Positions 1 through 9,140 of a DNA stretch of 64,000 bases are shown in pieces. The DNA is taken from positions 186,001-250,000 of the forward strand of contig JAOSJP010000023.1 in the NCBI GenBank assembly GCA_027494015.1, read 5' to 3'. Every line of letters begins with the position of its first letter. The stretch's first letter is position 1. Both the position numbers and the translations under genes were made by a program. Source of the stretch: Anaerolineae bacterium (lineage in GTDB: Bacteria > Chloroflexota > Anaerolineae > Aggregatilineales > Aggregatilineaceae). The notes below the pieces were generated by a model, which saw only the letters and a program-made list of their open reading frames with translations, had not been told where the DNA came from and made no database searches.

Positions 1-377
1 CCGTCGCCGATGTGGTGCTCAGCCGCGATGACGCCTTCCACGTCGGCACGACGCCACCTGACCTGATGATCGTCCTGTTCCCGGAGGGGCTGCACAAAGA
101 GCGCGGGCGCATCGCCCGGCTGGGGCCGGGGGCGACGCTGTTCATAGACGCGGCCCTGCCCCCGGTGGAGACGGCGGCGCGCGTCGTCCCGCTCGACTTC
201 GGCGGCACACGCCAGAAGAAAGAGGCGTGGGCGATGATGGCCGTCGCCGCCATGTTGGAGCACAGCGGCCTGTACCCGCTCGACGCGCTGCGCGAGGCGG
301 CGGCGCTGCGCCCGGCCTTTGCCGCGCAGAACCTGGCGGCGATTGCGGCGGGAGTGGCACTGCTGGCGCGCGGGTAG
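1..377 (+). CDS. 2-oxoacid:acceptor oxidoreductase, gamma subunit (C-terminal part)
   Basis: The reading frame is open from the first base, so this is the 3' part of a gene that begins outside the window. The visible ~125 residues fit the C-terminal half of the gamma chain of 2-oxoacid:ferredoxin oxidoreductases (pyruvate, 2-oxoglutarate or indolepyruvate type): a short strand-rich part (GATLFIDAALPP), then a segment VVPLDFGG..KKEAWAMMAVAAMLEHSG that resembles the family's conserved stretch before a run of helices. This subunit helps pass electrons from the oxidative decarboxylation of 2-oxoacids to ferredoxin. The alpha and beta genes would be expected upstream. Assignment is by overall pattern; the substrate cannot be told. 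Confidence 0.65.
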   Translation, partial: VADVVLSRDDAFHVGTTPPDLMIVLFPEGLHKERGRIARLGPGATLFIDAALPPVETAARVVPLDFGGTRQKKEAWAMMAVAAMLEHSGLYPLDALREAAALRPAFAAQNLAAIAAGVALLARG

Positions 378-402
378 CGCGGGCGGCTGGTGGCGTACCC
401 CC

Positions 403-432
403 GTAGGGGCGGGTTTCGAAACCCGCCCCTAC
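403..432. repeat. 30-bp perfect palindrome (dispersed family P)
   Basis: GTAGGGGCGGGTTTC followed directly by its reverse complement, in the gap between two genes. The same or a closely related palindrome recurs at 19661, 25504, 25552, 31905, 34771, 35893, 53981, 55349 and 56735, so it is a dispersed intergenic family. As RNA it would form a long perfect hairpin. Confidence 0.85.
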
Positions 433-566
433 AACCGTCAGCCGCGCGCGCCCGGCGATCCTTCCGTTTTTTGCCCCATCGCAATCTGGGAGTAGACTGG
501 GGCCATACCCTGCCGCGCTCTGGTGTTGGCAGGATCGCTGGCGAGAGCACGGAGTGATGATACGCC

Positions 567-1556
567 ATGGCAGCAGCGCATGAATCACCGACCAAAGTCC
601 TGGTGACCGGAGCGGGCGGCTTCATCGGCCACCACCTGGTCACCTTCCTCAAGGCGCGCGGCTACTGGGTGCGCGGCGTGGACCTCAAGCATCCAGAGTT
701 TGCGCCGACCGACGCCGACGAGTTCGAGCTGCTCGATCTGCGGCGCTGGGACGCCTGCCTGCAGGCGACGCGCGGCGTGCACGAGGTCTACGCGCTGGCG
801 GCGGACATGGGCGGCATGGGCTTCATCTCGTCCAACCACGCCCAGATTCTGCGCAACAACGCCCTGATCAACCTGCACACCATCGAGGCGGCGCGGGTCA
901 ACGGCGCGGCGCGCTACTTCTTCACGTCGTCGGCGTGCGTCTACCCCGAATACTTGCAGATGGACGCCAACGTGACGCCGCTGAAGGAAGAGGATGTCTA
1001 TCCCGCGCAGCCGCAGGACGCCTACGGCTGGGAAAAGCTGATTGGCGAGCACCTGTGCCGCCACTACCGCGAGGACTTCGGGCTGGAGACGCGCGTCGTG
1101 CGCTTCCACAACATCTTCGGGCCGCTGGGGACGTGGGACGGCGGGCGCGAGAAAGCCCCCGCCGCCATGTGCCGCAAGATCGCCACGGCCAGGCTGACCG
1201 GCAACCCGACCGTCGAGATTTGGGGCGACGGCGAGCAGACGCGCTCCTTCTGCTACATTGACGACTGCCTGACCGGTATCTACAAGCTGATGCGCTCGGA
1301 CTATCACGAGCCGCTCAACCTGGGCCAGGATCGCATGGTGACGATCAACCAGCTTGCCGACATCATCGCCGAGATCGCGGGCGTGTCTATCGCCAAACAG
1401 CACGTGCCCGGCCCGCAGGGCGTGCGCGGGCGCAACTCGGACAACACGCGGCTGCGCGACGTGCTCGGCTGGTCGCCGGAGATTTCGCTCGAAGAGGGGC
1501 TGGCCAAAACGTACGCGTGGATCGAGGGCGAAGTCCGCGCCCGGCTGGGGGCTTAG
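567..1556 (+). CDS. GDP-mannose 3,5-epimerase-like NAD-dependent sugar-nucleotide epimerase
   Basis: A 329-residue extended short-chain dehydrogenase/epimerase. The Rossmann motif GAGGFIG is at residues 15-21 and the catalytic Tyr/Lys pair is in YGWEK near residue 153. Motifs that I associate with GDP-mannose 3,5-epimerase (GME) are unusually well kept: ADMGGMGFI, FHNIFGPLGTW, GREKAPAAMCRK, WGDGEQTRSF and the late PGPQGVRGRNSDN. GME converts GDP-D-mannose to GDP-L-galactose or GDP-L-gulose and is best known from plant vitamin C synthesis; bacterial homologues usually serve polysaccharide synthesis. The ATG at 567 gives the normal start just before the Rossmann fold. It stands alone, with no sugar-nucleotide genes beside it. 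Another NDP-sugar epimerase activity is possible. Confidence 0.8.
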   Translation: MAAAHESPTKVLVTGAGGFIGHHLVTFLKARGYWVRGVDLKHPEFAPTDADEFELLDLRRWDACLQATRGVHEVYALAADMGGMGFISSNHAQILRNNALINLHTIEAARVNGAARYFFTSSACVYPEYLQMDANVTPLKEEDVYPAQPQDAYGWEKLIGEHLCRHYREDFGLETRVVRFHNIFGPLGTWDGGREKAPAAMCRKIATARLTGNPTVEIWGDGEQTRSFCYIDDCLTGIYKLMRSDYHEPLNLGQDRMVTINQLADIIAEIAGVSIAKQHVPGPQGVRGRNSDNTRLRDVLGWSPEISLEEGLAKTYAWIEGEVRARLGA

Positions 1557-1906
1557 CGGGGTTCCGGCGCAGAAAACAGCATACGCTGGACAGAAGATTG
1601 TCGAAGTCTGCGAGTGAGTTGCTCCGTCACGCAGGGCACAGCACCCCACCAGGGAATGCAATAGCCATAGCGATCCGTCTCCGGCGTTCTTTGCACCACC
1701 AGTTCCCGGCGCGGTGCGCGGCGATCACGCCGCGGAACCAGACTACGCCCCCCGGATTCTCCTCGCTGCCCCGCTTTTGTAGCGCCTGAAGCAGACCCCG
1801 ATGTTAGCACGGGTCAAGCGGCGCATCAACGGGCCGACTCCGCGATTTGTGCGGTTGCGGTATACTGGTTCCACGTTGGCACAATTGGGCGGAGCAATGG
1901 GAACCG
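1557..1906. other. 350-bp gap before pyrF, no gene seen
   Basis: No convincing coding frame or RNA gene. A TATACT hexamer at 1861-1866 lies about 40 bp before the chosen pyrF start and could be a -10 element, but no good -35 box lies at the right distance. Confidence 0.4.
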
Positions 1907-2728
1907 ATGACTCAGAGTTGGGTGGAGCGGCTGCGCAGAGTCCAGGCTGAGCGCGATACATGGTTGTGCGTGGGGCTGGACCCCTCACCGTCGCTGATGC
2001 CAGCGGGCGTCAGTCTGCGCGATTTCGGGTGTGCGATCATAGACGCCACGCTGGACTACGCCTGCGCTTTCAAGCCCAACCTGATGTTCTATCTCTCCTT
2101 CGGCTCGGCGGGAATGGGCGCCTTGGAAGAGACTATCGCGCACATTCCCGATGACACGCCGGTCATCCTCGATGCCAAGTTCGGCGACATCCGCTACACG
2201 GCGGAACACTACGCGCGCGCGGCCTTTGACGTGCTCGGCGCGGATGCTGTCACCATCAGCCCCTATGTGGGCATGGACGCAGTCACCCCGCTGCTGGGTC
2301 ACCCCGGCAAGATGATCTTCGTGCTGGTGCGCTCGTCGAACATCACCGGCAACGATTTCCAGCTCTGGCCGAGCGAGCGCGCGCCGCTCTACCGCTTCGT
2401 CACGGCGCAGATCAACACGTTGGCGCGCGATCACCCGGATCAGCTTGGCATGATCGTCAGCGCAACGCAGCCCCGTGACCTGGCGTTGCTGCGCAGTTGG
2501 GCGCCTTCCATCCCTTTCCTGATTCCAGGCATTGGCGTGCAGGAGGGCGACCTGGGCACTGCCGTGCAGCATGGGATGACGCGCGGCGGCACGGGGCCGC
2601 TGATCGGCGTGGCGCGGGCGATCATCTACGCGAGCGCGGGCGGGGATTACGCGGCAGCAGCGCGGCTGGCGGCGGCGGAATGGGCCGGGCGCATTCGCGC
2701 TGAGCGCGCGGATCACAGGGAGTATTGA
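1907..2728 (+). CDS. pyrF: Orotidine 5'-phosphate decarboxylase, first paralogue
   Basis: This enzyme decarboxylates OMP to UMP, the last step of de novo pyrimidine synthesis. The frame opens at 1847, but the ATG at 1907 begins the protein (MTQSWVERLRR) just before the conserved CVGLDPS motif, giving 273 residues, normal for the 'type 2' long OMP decarboxylases. Other family features are FKPNLMFY and the PGIGVQEGDLG phosphate loop. The catalytic segment reads DAKFGDI instead of the usual DAKRxDI: both Asp and the Lys are kept, but the Arg position is Phe. A second, canonical pyrF lies at 30325-31125 in the pyr operon, so this solitary copy is either redundant or altered in substrate. Family certain; exact role less so. 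Confidence 0.85.
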   Translation: MTQSWVERLRRVQAERDTWLCVGLDPSPSLMPAGVSLRDFGCAIIDATLDYACAFKPNLMFYLSFGSAGMGALEETIAHIPDDTPVILDAKFGDIRYTAEHYARAAFDVLGADAVTISPYVGMDAVTPLLGHPGKMIFVLVRSSNITGNDFQLWPSERAPLYRFVTAQINTLARDHPDQLGMIVSATQPRDLALLRSWAPSIPFLIPGIGVQEGDLGTAVQHGMTRGGTGPLIGVARAIIYASAGGDYAAAARLAAAEWAGRIRAERADHREY

Positions 2729-2904
2729 CGAAGCGGATCGTCCGCACAGAATACCTTCCCCGGCTGCGCGCCTTCAGGGGTCGTTTAAGAAATGTTCCCC
2801 AAACCCCAAACTCTTCCCTCACAAGCTGGGAGGGGCTTAGGGTCTACGCTCTTCTCCTTTCCCCCGCAAGGGATACTGCTGGCGAGCTAAGCGTGCGCCG
2901 GTCT

Positions 2905-3050
2905 CGTAGGGGCGCTGCTCTGCTGCGCCCTGGTTTACCTCACCCCCGCTCGGCCCACTGACGCGGGCCTCCCCGCCACCCTTCCAGCGAAGCCAGGGGG
3001 AGGTCAATGCCTCGCATCCAGCGAGTCGCTGTCAACCATTGCACGCACCC
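2905..3050. repeat. Dispersed MITE-like repeat, family A (degenerate copy) in a 480-bp gap
   Basis: The gap 2729-3210 has no convincing gene. From about 2905 it holds a family A copy: GTAGGGGCGCTGCTCTGCTG near 2907, then a C-rich 'CCTCACCCCCGCTCGG' core, ending at 3028-3050 with CTGTCAACCATTGCACGCAC, the family's terminal repeat. Compare the complete element at 11312-11503. 2729-2904 shows nothing recognisable. Confidence 0.6.
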
Positions 3051-3210
3051 TTAAAAAAGCGGGCAGATTGAGCATTTCAGGCAAACGGGGTAATCTGACC
3101 CAGGCCTCTCACGGCAACCGACCGCACACGCGCCGCGAACAGGGGCGCTGAGTCGAACTCGCTGCCGCCAGGTCCCGCAGATGAATTCTTCAGGAAGGAG
3201 CGTGCAAAGC

Positions 3211-4209
3211 ATGAAAACGGCCAACGGAACGAGCCGCGAACAGGGCACACCGCAACGCCTTCTGCGAGTCGCCGCAGTGCAAATGGAAAGCAAAGCGGCA
3301 GACAAAGCAGCCAACTTTGCCAGGATGGAGTCATTTGTGGAGGAGGCAGCCCGCCAGAGAGTGAGGCTGATTGTGTTCCCGGAGTGCTGCATCACGGGAT
3401 ACTGGTTCGTTCGCCATCTCTCACGCGCAGAATTGGAGGAGCTTGCCGAACCGGTCCTGGGCGGTGAAAGCTCGCAGCGACTCATCGGGCTTGCTCAGCA
3501 ATACGGCATGAGCATTGGTGCCGGGTTGATCGAGGCGGGAGAGGACGGGGTTTTCTACAACAGCTACGTCGTCGCCATGCCGAACGGTGAGGCTCGCCGC
3601 CATCGCAAGCTTCAGGCATTCGAGCATTCGCTGATCAGGAGCGGCTCAGAATATACGGTTTTCGATCTGCCGGATGGGTTCCGCGCCGCTGTGTTGATCT
3701 GTTATGACAATAACCTCAATGAGAACGGACGGATTGCCGCCTTGCTGGGAGCGGAGATCATGATTGCGCCCCACCAGACCGGGGGGTGCCGCACCAAAGA
3801 CCCGCATCTGATGGGACTGATCGATCGTCAGCTCTGGGACAACCGGCGCGCCGATCCGGGGGCCATTGAGAAGGAGTTCGCCGGCGAGAAAGGGCGCGCC
3901 TGGCTGATGCGCTGGCTGCCGAGCCGGGCGCATGATAACGGGGTATTCCTCATTTTTGCCAACGGAGTTGGCGTGGACGACGATGAGATACGCACGGGCA
4001 ACGCCATGATCCTGGACCCCTATGGACGAATCCTTGCCGAGTTCACGAAGGCTGACGATGGCATGGTGGTGGCGGACCTCGACGGAGCGTTGCTGGAACA
4101 CGCCACTGGTCGCCTGTGGATCGCTGCTCGCCGACCTGAACTCTATGGCCTGTTAACCCAGCGCACGGGCCTTGAGCGCGACATGCATGAGTTGAAATTT
4201 GAAGAATGA
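3211..4209 (+). CDS. Carbon-nitrogen hydrolase (nitrilase superfamily amidohydrolase)
   Basis: A 332-residue member of the nitrilase/amidase superfamily, cytoplasmic, cleaving C-N bonds of an unidentified amide, nitrile or N-carbamoyl compound. The Glu-Lys-Cys triad is visible: Glu in VFPECCITG (about residue 57), Lys in RHRKLQAFEH (about 132) and Cys in AVLICYDNN (about 164). A frame start exists at 3181, but AGGAAGGAG at 3192-3200 sits 10 bp before the ATG at 3211, which is chosen. The insert around residues 195-235 (after HQTGG) is longer than in N-carbamoylputrescine amidase-like proteins. It converges on the MFS gene downstream; nothing nearby reveals the substrate. Confidence 0.85.
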   Translation: MKTANGTSREQGTPQRLLRVAAVQMESKAADKAANFARMESFVEEAARQRVRLIVFPECCITGYWFVRHLSRAELEELAEPVLGGESSQRLIGLAQQYGMSIGAGLIEAGEDGVFYNSYVVAMPNGEARRHRKLQAFEHSLIRSGSEYTVFDLPDGFRAAVLICYDNNLNENGRIAALLGAEIMIAPHQTGGCRTKDPHLMGLIDRQLWDNRRADPGAIEKEFAGEKGRAWLMRWLPSRAHDNGVFLIFANGVGVDDDEIRTGNAMILDPYGRILAEFTKADDGMVVADLDGALLEHATGRLWIAARRPELYGLLTQRTGLERDMHELKFEE

Positions 4210-4277
4210 CACGCGAAATCGAAATGCCTGCCAGCATGACGCGGACGACATGGCAGGTTGAGCGGCCTTCGGTGTCT

Positions 4278-4299
4278 GTTACCCGTGCTGAATGTCAAA
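4278..4299. repeat. Short dispersed repeat, family B
   Basis: GTTACCCGTGCTGAATGTCA and the next bases match 31953-31974 and, reversed, 53944-53965. Here it overlaps the 3' end of the MFS gene by a few bases. Confidence 0.55.
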
Positions 4300-5476
4300 T
4301 CCCATGAGGCAGGCGCAGCTTGCGCAGCACGAGCGGCACTGCCAGCAGCGTGCACGCCGCTGACACCACAAAGACGGATTCCGGCGCGACATGGTCGTAC
4401 AGAAAGCCACCGAGGATCGGAGCCGGGATCGCGAGCGCGCCGAGCGCCGTCCAGAACACTCCCCAGGTGATCCCTAACGATCCCTTGGGAACCGCCTTGC
4501 TGAGCAGACCTGAGAACGCCGGGCCGATGAATGCCTGGGCCAGGCCGAATGCGCCGAAACAGATGGCGACTGCGGCTGGAATCTGAATAGCGATCAGCAA
4601 CAGCATAATGCCGCTGGAGAGCATCATGCCCAGCGCGATGCTGAGGCGCTCGCCAATGCGGTCTGCCAGCCGGCCACACGGCCACATGGTCAGCGCGCTG
4701 ACCAGGGATGTCAGCGCCATCAGGATGCCATAGGTTGTCTTGGGCATGTCGCGGAGTTCGGTGATGTACTTGGGAAGAAACGGAAACACCACCTGGTACC
4801 CCGCATCGGCCAGGCCATCAATCAGGAATAACCACGTCAGCACGCCCCCGCCAAACAGCAGCCCCAGCGTGACCCGCATATCACGCGCCAACAGGCTCGG
4901 CTGCAAGTCTTTGACTGCGAAGCGCGATCCCCAGGCCATCCAGACGCGCATGGCGGTTGCCAGGTAGAAAATGGCGGTGGCGACCCACATCATCGTCTTG
5001 AAGCCAACGTGGTCGGCCATGTATCCGCCGACCGGCGGCCCGATGATCGCGCAGATCAGAAACAGGCCGTTGATCAGGCCAAAGGTGCTGTTCATCCGGC
5101 CTTCGGGAGCCTGTTCGGCAATAAACGCCTGGAAACTCGGCCCCACCAGGGAGCTTCCTACCGCGGCCATCAGCGCGCCGGTCGCAGCCCATTCCCAGGT
5201 TGGCGCAAGCGTATAGCCGGTGATGGCGCCCATTCCAAAGATGCTGCCCATGGCTATGGTTGGCAGGCGGCCCATGTGATCGGAAATCCAGCCGCCCAGG
5301 ATGCGGAAGCAGATCGCCAGGACAACTTGCAGCGTGAAGAACGCGCCAACTTCCTGCACGGTTGCGCCGAGCGATTCCAGGTACAACGGGAGGATTGGGT
5401 AGTACATCTCGCCGGCGAGGTTGGCAACAATCATGCCGAGCGTCACCCACAACAGACTGCGGGGCACATTGCGCAT
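4295..5476 (-). CDS. Major facilitator superfamily transporter (12 TM)
   Basis: A 393-residue polytopic membrane protein with the MFS motif A (GGWISDHMGRLP) after the second predicted helix and a weaker copy (CGRLADRIGERLS) in the second half, so two six-helix bundles are likely. It begins MRNVPRSLLWVTLGMI and ends with a short basic tail. Substrate unknown: the sequence has the general look of small-molecule or drug exporters of the MFS_1 family. It is transcribed toward the nitrilase gene and is monocistronic, with the damaged ATPase/helicase island starting about 150 bp upstream on the other strand. Confidence 0.85.
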   Translation of the reverse strand: MRNVPRSLLWVTLGMIVANLAGEMYYPILPLYLESLGATVQEVGAFFTLQVVLAICFRILGGWISDHMGRLPTIAMGSIFGMGAITGYTLAPTWEWAATGALMAAVGSSLVGPSFQAFIAEQAPEGRMNSTFGLINGLFLICAIIGPPVGGYMADHVGFKTMMWVATAIFYLATAMRVWMAWGSRFAVKDLQPSLLARDMRVTLGLLFGGGVLTWLFLIDGLADAGYQVVFPFLPKYITELRDMPKTTYGILMALTSLVSALTMWPCGRLADRIGERLSIALGMMLSSGIMLLLIAIQIPAAVAICFGAFGLAQAFIGPAFSGLLSKAVPKGSLGITWGVFWTALGALAIPAPILGGFLYDHVAPESVFVVSAACTLLAVPLVLRKLRLPHGI

Positions 5477-5621
5477 TCGTCAGGCTCGTTTCAATGAAGG
5501 CGACCAACCATCGCTGCACGGCTGCCATTGTTTACTACGTCTGACCCAGATAAAGGTTCTTTCGATGACCAGTGTTGCCAGGCGCGACCAGGGTTTGCGG
5601 CGGCGCCTGGCTGGAGTTTAG

Positions 5622-6371
5622 TATGCACTTTCTAACCCCTATCTCCTGTATGTCGTCCGCCTCGATCGTGCGCATCAGGTGCTCAGGGCCGCGCGCCTGC
5701 CCGATGAGAGCCTCGAGGCGGTGCTCCCCGCGCTGAGCGAAGCGTTGGACGAGGCGCAGGCACAGCTCAGCTACGAGTTCGGCGCGTCGCTGCGCGACCG
5801 GCTGGCCGCACTGGGCCTTAGCCTCGGCGGGCGCCCGCCGCAATTCCAGGTGGGGCGGTTTGAGATCCTGGTGAGCTTTCTCAGCCGCACCGCCGCGATC
5901 CACTACGGCAAGATTCAGGTCGCCGCTGGCATTAGGCTGAGCCTGGACTTGCTGATCAAAGCGTACCAGGATGCCGCCGGCAATGTCGAAGGCCGCGACG
6001 AGGATGGGCAGCGCTGGATCGATCAGCTCTACACGGCGTGGCAGATCGCTCGCCGCAAGAGCGAGAAGAGCGCCGCGCGCGTGAGCATCATTGACTGCTA
6101 TTACGAGCTGGTGCTGCTGCGCCAGAGCCGCAGCTTCAACAGCTCCCCCAGTAAGCGCGGCTTCACCGACTACTCCCGCGCGCAGTTCGTCCACGATCTG
6201 GACCGGTTTGCGCAACAGTTCAGCCATCAGGGGCAGCGCGTGACCCTGCATACAGCCACCAAGACGCAGGCCGAAAACGCTAACCGCAGTCTCTGGGTGA
6301 TCACCGGCGCAGGCCCGCACGATGGACAATATGTAGCAGACCTGGAGTTTGTGGCGAACACGTTGTTCTGA
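5622..6371 (+). pseudogene. 5'-truncated gene of unknown function, first in a BrxD/helicase island
   Basis: Protein-like sequence begins right after the stop codon at 5619-5621 (YALSNPYLLYVVRLDRAHQV) without any ATG; the first in-frame GTG is 5679. The gene has therefore probably lost its 5' end. The remaining ~250 residues are mainly helical at first (repeated LxxAL), then a charged linker and a beta-rich end (SLWVITGAGPHDGQYVADL). It is followed after 31 bp by a BrxC/BrxD-family ATPase. Comparable ATPase-helicase operons in other bacteria often begin with a large TerB-N/TerB-C protein, and this could be its C-terminal part. That is recall by context; I see no decisive motif. Confidence 0.45.
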
Positions 6372-6402
6372 GCGGCTGTTCGCCTGAAAAGGAGGAGCGC
6401 AG

Positions 6403-7703
6403 ATGACTCTGCCGGATCGTGTACTCGCGCAGCGCATCATCGAAACCCTGGGCCAGGCCGGCACCCCGCCCGTTTACGGTGTAAGTTATTACAACATTGG
6501 CAATGAGTCGCTGCTCAGCACGCTGGAGAACCACTATCTCAACTCCTATCTGGCCGATGGCGGCGCAGCCTTCAAGCTGGTGGTCGGCGATTATGGCAGC
6601 GGGAAATCGCATTTTCTCTACTGCGTGCGCGACCGCGCCTGGGGGAAGCGCTACGCTGTCAGCAAGGTTGACCTCAGCCCCAAAGAGACGCCCTACAACG
6701 ACCAGCGCTCGGTCTACATCGCCGTTGCCGCCAATGTCCTGTGGCACGACCCTGCCGATCCACATGTGCCCGAAAAGGGGCTGGCGCGCTTCCTGACCGG
6801 CACGCTGCACGCGCTGGTGCGCGAGTGCGGCCTGGATCCGCAGGACCCGCAGGCCGCCGAACTGCCCGAAGTGAAGGCTTTTCTCGAAACGCTGGACCGC
6901 ACACCGATTGACAGCATGAGTTTCCACGCCGCCATCCGCGGCTACTTCCGAGCCTTGCTGCAAGGGGACGAAGCCCAGCGAATGGCGCTGGAGCGCTGGC
7001 TGCACGGCGAAACGCCTAATTCTGATGAAGGACGGCTGCAGCGCTTGCTCGGCGTGACGGACCGCATTACCCGGAACAACGCTTTCAAGATGTTGCGCTC
7101 GCTGTGCCAATCGGTGCGCGCCATCGGCTACAACGGGCTGGTCTTGCTGTTCGACGAAGGCGACCGGATGATGAGCCTGGGCGGGCGCGCTGAGCGGGAA
7201 GCCACCGACGTGCTGCGCGAGGTGATCGATCGCTGCCGCGAGGATCTGCCGGGGGCGCTCTTCATGTACGCCACGCCCAATGATTTCGTCACGAACATCG
7301 TGCCGAAGTATCCCGCGCTACAACAGCGCCTGCAGGCTCCCAGCTTCTTCTCGCGGAGCAACCCGTTCAGCTCGCGGATTGATATGAGCCGGCTGGATCT
7401 CGACAACCACGAGTTCCTTCTCCAGCTCGGCCAGCGCTTGCGGGCGATCTTCCAGGTGGCGTTTGGAATCACGCTGGACGCTGACATCCAGACCGAGAAT
7501 GTCCGTATCCTGGCCGGGCAGGCCCTCGATACGGTGCTCCTGACCATCACCGCCGCCTCTTTGTCAAAACCCTGGTGATGGAGTGGTATCGCCAGAAAGA
7601 AGAGGGCGAGCAGGTGATTGTGCCGGAGTATGCCAAGGCGGCCATTCGCGGGCAGTTCGATAGCCTGCAAACGCTGGCGGATGCAAATCAAACTCCCTAT
7701 TGA
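6403..7703 (+). CDS. BrxC/BrxD-type P-loop ATPase (DUF2791 family), frameshifted
   Basis: A predicted AAA-like ATPase of the family that contains BREX BrxD. Walker A is GDYGSGKSH (about residues 63-71), with SKVDLSPKETPYND just after it, and Walker B is GLVLLFDEGDRM (about 245-256). A Shine-Dalgarno (AAAAGGAGGAG) precedes the ATG. The frame stops at 7578, but the next frame continues as RRLFVKTLVMEWYRQ and runs to a TGA at 7701-7703, so a frameshift lies roughly between 7500 and 7550. Without it the protein would be about 433 residues. It pairs with a second, related ATPase directly downstream and an Lhr-like helicase, so it likely works in a DNA-handling defence complex. True mutation and sequencing error cannot be separated here. 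Confidence 0.7.
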
Positions 7704-7727
7704 GCGCTGTGATCGTCGAGGTGGCGT

Positions 7728-9140
7728 GTGGCAGAGGCCGAGCGCGTCGAGCATCCCCGTTTGGGCAGCGGCATCCTGGTGCGGACCTTCGCTAACGGCA
7801 CCGAGTGGGAAGTGCGCTTCGCTTCGGGCCGACGCTTCCGCCTGCCGGCGCGCGAGTTCAAGGACGGTTACGCCGCGCTGGCCAGTGAGTCTGTTCTGCC
7901 GCGACCCGCCGTGCCACTGCCCGCGCCGGCCCCGCACGACACGGTCCGGTATCACGCGCGCCAGGCAGTCGAAGTTCTGCGCATGGGCACGGTACCGGTG
8001 CGCGAGATCGAAGCGTTCACCGTCGGGCTGCGGCCCCAGATCAAGGCGCTCGACCAGGCGCTGACGACCGCCGCGCAAAGCTCCGGGGAAGTGCAGGCTG
8101 TCCTCGGTGATTATGGCTATGGCAAGAGTCACTTCATCGAGCTGGCGGCGCAGCGCGCTCTGAAGGCGAACTTCGTGGTGGCGCGCGTCAGCCTCGATCT
8201 CAAAGAGACGCCGCCCAACAAAGCCCTGGACATCTACCGGGCGCTGACCGCCTCGCTGCAATACCCCGACTCCCCGCCGCGCGGGCTGGAGCCGCTGCTG
8301 AACAGGGCTGTGGAACGACCAGGCGCGCTTGAGGAATTCGCCTCGCTGGGGCGTTTAGCTCGCTGCCCGCTGACGCTGGCGCTGCGCGTGCTGGCCGATC
8401 CCGCAAACTTCTACAACCGGCGTGATGTGGCACGCTGGGTTGGCGGGCAGATCAAGAAGAACGCGCTGGTCAGCGTCGCGTTCAAGCGCACCACGTCCGG
8501 GCCGCCGCCGCCGCTGTATGCCAACGGTGAGAACGGGCGCCAGTACGCCTATCTCGTGACGGCGATCAGCGTGTTGGCACGGCTGCTGGGTTACAGCGGT
8601 CTGGCAGTCCTTGTGGACGAATCCGAGCACTACTCCCTGCTCAAACCGCTGCAGCGCCAACGCGCTGATACGTTCTTCCAGGCGTTGATCTGCGGGGCGC
8701 TGGCCCGGCGCAGCCAGATCGAGCCGGAGACTGTTCCCGTGGACTATCGTGTGCCGGATTATCCAATCAGCTTCAGCCGCAAGTCGCACCTGTTTTTCCT
8801 CTTCGCGCTGACCTACAGCGAGTTCGGTATGCCGGTTTATGATTGGCTGGCCGCACGCCAGATCGTCGAGCTGGATGAGCGTTTCAGCGAGCAGGATGTG
8901 CAGCAGTTCCTCGGGTATCTGATGGCGGCTCACAGCGCCGCGTTTGACTATCCGCTGACCCCGGAGCGTTATCAGGAGGTTTACACCGCTGCGCCGGGGC
9001 TTCTGCTACGCGGGCTGCGCCGGGACCGCTTCAATCTGCGCGGGATGATCCAGATCGCGGTGCATCTGTGTGACCTGCTCTACGCTTACCCGGACGATCC
9101 GCCCGGCCTGGTGCTGGACGATCTGCGGCGAGCGTGGTGA
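7728..9140 (+). CDS. Second BrxC/BrxD-type ATPase with N-terminal SH3/Tudor-like domain
   Basis: A 470-residue paralogue of the preceding ATPase, starting at GTG 7728, 24 bp after the repaired end of that gene. Residues 5-50 (VEHPRLGSGILVRTF..WEVRFASGRRFRLPAREF) form a small beta-rich module like the Tudor/SH3 folds at the ends of some helicases. The ATPase core has Walker A GDYGYGKSH (127-135), the shared SLDLKETPPNKALDIY, and Walker B LAVLVDESEHY (about 292-302). The two ATPases differ enough to be distinct subunits. The stop codon abuts the helicase ATG, implying coupled translation. Family assignment is good; cellular role (phage defence or DNA processing) is inferred from known BrxD-BrxHI pairing. 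Confidence 0.75.
   Translation: MAEAERVEHPRLGSGILVRTFANGTEWEVRFASGRRFRLPAREFKDGYAALASESVLPRPAVPLPAPAPHDTVRYHARQAVEVLRMGTVPVREIEAFTVGLRPQIKALDQALTTAAQSSGEVQAVLGDYGYGKSHFIELAAQRALKANFVVARVSLDLKETPPNKALDIYRALTASLQYPDSPPRGLEPLLNRAVERPGALEEFASLGRLARCPLTLALRVLADPANFYNRRDVARWVGGQIKKNALVSVAFKRTTSGPPPPLYANGENGRQYAYLVTAISVLARLLGYSGLAVLVDESEHYSLLKPLQRQRADTFFQALICGALARRSQIEPETVPVDYRVPDYPISFSRKSHLFFLFALTYSEFGMPVYDWLAARQIVELDERFSEQDVQQFLGYLMAAHSAAFDYPLTPERYQEVYTAAPGLLLRGLRRDRFNLRGMIQIAVHLCDLLYAYPDDPPGLVLDDLRRAW

Noticed and set aside
3181..3210. Upstream ATG of the nitrilase gene
   Set aside because: The ribosome-binding site fits the ATG at 3211, not 3181.
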